From Acidovorax sp. 210-6 (GTDB lineage Bacteria; Pseudomonadota; Gammaproteobacteria; Burkholderiales; Burkholderiaceae_C), in NCBI RefSeq assembly GCF_010020825.1, contig NZ_JAACJE010000001.1, forward strand, positions 2,666,001 to 2,730,000: a stretch of 64,000 nt of DNA, in the 5' to 3' direction. The notes under the pieces were generated by a model. The model did no database searches, was not told where the DNA came from, and saw only the letters and a list, made by a program, of their open reading frames with translations. The translations under genes and the position numbers were made by a program. Numbering within the stretch: position 1 is the stretch's first letter; each line of letters opens with the position of its first letter. Below are positions 61,661-64,000 of this stretch, piece after piece.

Positions 61661-63406
61661 TCAGGGGCGTGCCGAGCGCTTGCGCGGTTCGTAGGGCGCA
61701 AAGGGCTTGCCTGCACCACCGGCCTTGGCATGGGCCGGGCGCTGCGGCGCAAACCCATCGGCGCGGCGGGGAGCCGGGCCACTGCGTTGCTGCAGATCAC
61801 CAAAGCCGGGCTTGCGGCCATAGCCTTCGCCGTCACGGCGGGGCGCAGGGCCACCACGGCCATGGCGTGCGTCACGCTCATCACGGCCGCCAAAGCCACC
61901 TTGGGGGGCTGCACGTCGGTCGCCATAAGCATTGCCACGGCTGGGCGCGTTGCCAAAGCGGCGCTCGCCGCGACCACCACGGCCGGCAAAATCACCACCC
62001 TGGGGGGGGCGCTGCACAGGCTCCAGGCCCGGCACCACGGCGGTCTTGAGGCGCTGCTGGCTGTAGCCTTCGATGTCGAAGATCTTGCGACGGTCACGGA
62101 ACTCGGCAAAGGTCACGGCCAGACCGTCACGGCCTGCACGGCCGGTGCGACCGATGCGGTGGGTGTAGTCCTCGGCCTTCATGGGCAGGCCGAAATTGAA
62201 CACGTGGGTAATGGTGGGCACATCAATGCCGCGTGCGGCCACGTCGGTAGCCACCAGAATTTGCACCTGCCCGTTGCGCAGCGCCATCAGGCGGCGGTTG
62301 CGCAGGCCTTGGCTCAAGGCACCATGCAGTGCCACCGCCGAAAAGCCCGCTTGCTGCAGGTCGGCAGCCAGTTCGTCGCATTCGATCTGCGTGCTGGCAA
62401 ACACGATGGCCTGGTTGATGGTCGTGTCGCGCAGCCAATGGTCGAGCAAACGGCGCTTGTGCTGAGGATTGTCGGCCCAGTAGAGCACCTGCTGGATGTT
62501 GGCGTGCTTTTCCTGGGGCGTGTCGATCTGCACCTTCTGCACGTTGCTGCCGCCGTCGTGCATCACGCGCATAGCGAGTTGCTGGATGCGTGGCGCAAAT
62601 GTGGCGCTGAACATCATGGTCTGCTTGCGTGCACTGGTCAGGTGGTTGATCTCGGCCAGATCGTCCGAGAAGCCCAGGTCCAGCATACGGTCGGCCTCGT
62701 CCACCACAAGGAACTGCACCTTGTCGAGCTGGATCTGCTGCGAGCGCTGCAGATCGAGCAGGCGCCCCGGCGTGGCCACCACGAGGTCGGCATTCTGCAG
62801 CTTGGCGATCTGCAACTGGTAAGGCATGCCGCCCACCACGTTGGCAATACGCAGGCCCTTGCAATGCTTGACCAGGTCAATAGCATCGTGCGCCACCTGC
62901 TGGGCGAGTTCACGCGTGGGGCACAGCACCAGTGCACCGGGAACGGCGGGCTGGAAGTTGCGCGGTTGGGTGGGGTTCTTGCGGCGGGCGCGCTTTGGGG
63001 GCGCTTCGCCGCGCGCAGCTGCCTCGGCGGCCAGGCGGTCGAATTCAGCACGCGCCTGGGCGTCGGCCTGGGCCTTCTGGTCGAGCAAGGTGTGCAGCAC
63101 GGGCAGCAGGAACGCAGCCGTCTTGCCGCTGCCGGTCTGGCTGGAAACCATCAGGTCAATGTAGCGCCCGCCCTGGGCCTGTGCGCCCATGGCCAGCGGA
63201 ACAGCCTTGCGCTGCACGGCGGTGGGCTGGGTATAGCCCAGGTCGGCCACGGCCTGCACCAGTTCGGGGGCCAGGCCCAGTTCAATGAAGCCGTTGGGTT
63301 CGGCGCTCACGCCCTGTGCCAGATCGGCGGTATCGGGGGTGGCAATGTCGGAAACAATGGAATCGGCAGGCGCAAAGTCGCCCAGCCCTTGGAGGGAGTC
63401 GGTCAT
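61661..63406 (-). CDS. rhlE: DEAD-box RNA helicase, RhlE type
   Basis: A 581-residue ATP-dependent RNA helicase. Motifs: the Q-motif FIELGLAPELVQAVADLGY with TQPTAVQ, SQTGSGKTAAF (I), PTRELAQQ (Ia), VVDEADRMLDLGF (II, DEAD), MFSATF (III) and HRIGRTGRAGRDG (VI). A 35-residue insert rich in Ala, Arg and Lys lies between motifs I and Ia. The last 110 residues are Gly/Arg-rich with RGG-like units, an RNA-binding tail. ATG at 63406. It is likely involved in ribosome assembly or mRNA decay, perhaps in the cold. Confidence 0.92.
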   Translation of the reverse strand: MTDSLQGLGDFAPADSIVSDIATPDTADLAQGVSAEPNGFIELGLAPELVQAVADLGYTQPTAVQRKAVPLAMGAQAQGGRYIDLMVSSQTGSGKTAAFLLPVLHTLLDQKAQADAQARAEFDRLAAEAAARGEAPPKRARRKNPTQPRNFQPAVPGALVLCPTRELAQQVAHDAIDLVKHCKGLRIANVVGGMPYQLQIAKLQNADLVVATPGRLLDLQRSQQIQLDKVQFLVVDEADRMLDLGFSDDLAEINHLTSARKQTMMFSATFAPRIQQLAMRVMHDGGSNVQKVQIDTPQEKHANIQQVLYWADNPQHKRRLLDHWLRDTTINQAIVFASTQIECDELAADLQQAGFSAVALHGALSQGLRNRRLMALRNGQVQILVATDVAARGIDVPTITHVFNFGLPMKAEDYTHRIGRTGRAGRDGLAVTFAEFRDRRKIFDIEGYSQQRLKTAVVPGLEPVQRPPQGGDFAGRGGRGERRFGNAPSRGNAYGDRRAAPQGGFGGRDERDARHGRGGPAPRRDGEGYGRKPGFGDLQQRSGPAPRRADGFAPQRPAHAKAGGAGKPFAPYEPRKRSARP

Positions 63407-63450
63407 GGTTTTCTCACACGAAAACGCCGCTGGCGCTTTCCTGCGGTGGC

Positions 63451-63488
63451 TTCGTTTGATGGTTACAAAACATCATCCATCAAACGAA
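63451..63488 (-). promoter_or_regulatory. Long stem-loop in the rhlE leader region
   Basis: TTCGTTTGATGG (63451-63462) and CCATCAAACGAA (63477-63488) are perfect 12-base inverted repeats with a 14-base loop. They lie 45-82 bases before the rhlE ATG. It is either an mRNA leader hairpin or an operator. Confidence 0.5.
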
Positions 63489-63660
63489 ACCTGGGGCCGC
63501 AGCGGTCGGCCCAGGCGGGCATTGTTTGCAAGGCGCCAGGCTATGGTTTGCGCTGGCGTGCAGGGCCCGGTGTGTGAAGGGAGATGCACAATTTGCCGCA
63601 CTCAATGTGTGGCAAGCCTGCGATTATTGCACGACCTGGGGTTTTCCCGCAAGTAGTGGG

Positions 63661-64000
63661 TTATTCGTGTCCAGGCACCGCCAGAAAATGCTTGCGGTAG
63701 TGCGCCAGTTCCTCAATGGATTCATGCACATCGGCCAACGCCGTGTGCTTCTGCGCCTTCTTGAAGCTGCTGTAGGCATCGGGTTTCCAGCGCCTGGCCA
63801 GCTCCTTGAGGGTGCTGACATCCACGTTGCGGTAGTGAAAGAAGGCTTCCAGCTTGGGCATGTAGCGCGCCAGAAAACGGCGATCCTGCCCAATGCTGTT
63901 GCCACACAGCGGCACCTTGGCCTTGGGCACGTACTGCGTGAGGAAGGCAATGAGCTGTCTCTCGGCCTCTTCCTCGGTCAGCGTGGAGGCCTTGACCTTG
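63661..64000 (-). CDS. orn: Oligoribonuclease (partial, N-terminus off the window)
   Basis: The last 112 residues of a DEDDh 3'-5' exonuclease that breaks down 2-5 nucleotide RNAs and pGpG, the linear product of c-di-GMP breakdown. Visible family segments are [19 protein letters not shown] (Exo II), [16 protein letters not shown] and [23 protein letters not shown] (Exo III with His and Asp; three runs). The frame is open to the window edge. It is linked in function to the two c-di-GMP enzymes in this window. Confidence 0.94.
   Translation of the reverse strand, partial: KVKASTLTEEEAERQLIAFLTQYVPKAKVPLCGNSIGQDRRFLARYMPKLEAFFHYRNVDVSTLKELARRWKPDAYSSFKKAQKHTALADVHESIEELAHYRKHFLAVPGHE

Overview
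The window looks like 64 kb of chromosome from a high-GC betaproteobacterium of the Comamonadaceae, most like Acidovorax or a close relative. The evidence is gene content and order: rpsF-priB-rpsR-rplI-dnaB, grpE-dnaK-dnaJ, leuC-entericidin-leuD-leuB, DUF3579-argD-argF, DUF2782-thrB, and a BPSS1780-type membrane protein. GC-rich codon use is also fairly even throughout. I see no phage, plasmid, insertion sequence, CRISPR array or rRNA operon. No stretch of more than about 260 bases lacks a gene.

Layout. 1-7.9 kb: a methyltransferase cut by the window edge, two GNAT acetyltransferases, an aldehyde dehydrogenase, ClpB and a transglutaminase-like protein. 7.5-9.7 kb: a biotin unit with bioY and a DUF1284 gene divergent from birA, with a BirA-type operator over a good bioY promoter. 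9.7-14.8 kb: molybdenum cofactor genes (moaE; mobB-moeA-moaD), interrupted by small unknown genes and a secreted pectate-lyase-like protein. 14.9-19.5 kb: thrC, hom and an AlaC-type aminotransferase on the minus strand. 19.5-25.1 kb: peroxiredoxin, PhoH/PIN ATPase, dnaB and the S6-PriB-S18-L9 operon. 25.3-30.6 kb: grpE, dnaK and dnaJ with sigma32-like promoters, then a beta-CASP nuclease. 30.7-37.8 kb: a LysR regulator with the leucine genes, then arginine genes argD-argF. 38-41.6 kb: an HD-type protein, a Cys-cluster protein and the feoA-feoB-Cys-rich iron uptake operon under a Fur-box promoter. 41.6-50.8 kb: kynB, a methyltransferase, an FAD monooxygenase, a PAS-GGDEF-EAL protein, DUF2782, thrB, BPSS1780 and FecR proteins. 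50.9-64 kb: phoX behind four Pho half-sites, uvrD, guaC, an oxidoreductase, tRNA-Lys(CTT), an efflux pump, a diguanylate cyclase, an RhlE-type helicase and the end of oligoribonuclease.

Most genes are housekeeping or biosynthetic, so the least expected content lies between and inside them. A two-hairpin repeat of about 60 bp occurs ten or eleven times, roughly one per 6 kb. It usually abuts a stop codon, but in argF, uvrD and the DUF2782 gene (perhaps also the LysR gene) it is read in frame as protein. A separate 161-bp unit after argF carries two back-to-back hairpins and ends in a second copy of the last 52 bp of argF.

Several regulatory sites are readable and match their genes: BirA operator and bioY promoter, Fur box and feoA promoter, Pho boxes and phoX, sigma32 promoters and grpE/dnaK, and strong intrinsic terminators after phoH, leuB, rplI, rhlE and the tRNA. 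All family names rest on motif recognition alone; no database search was possible.
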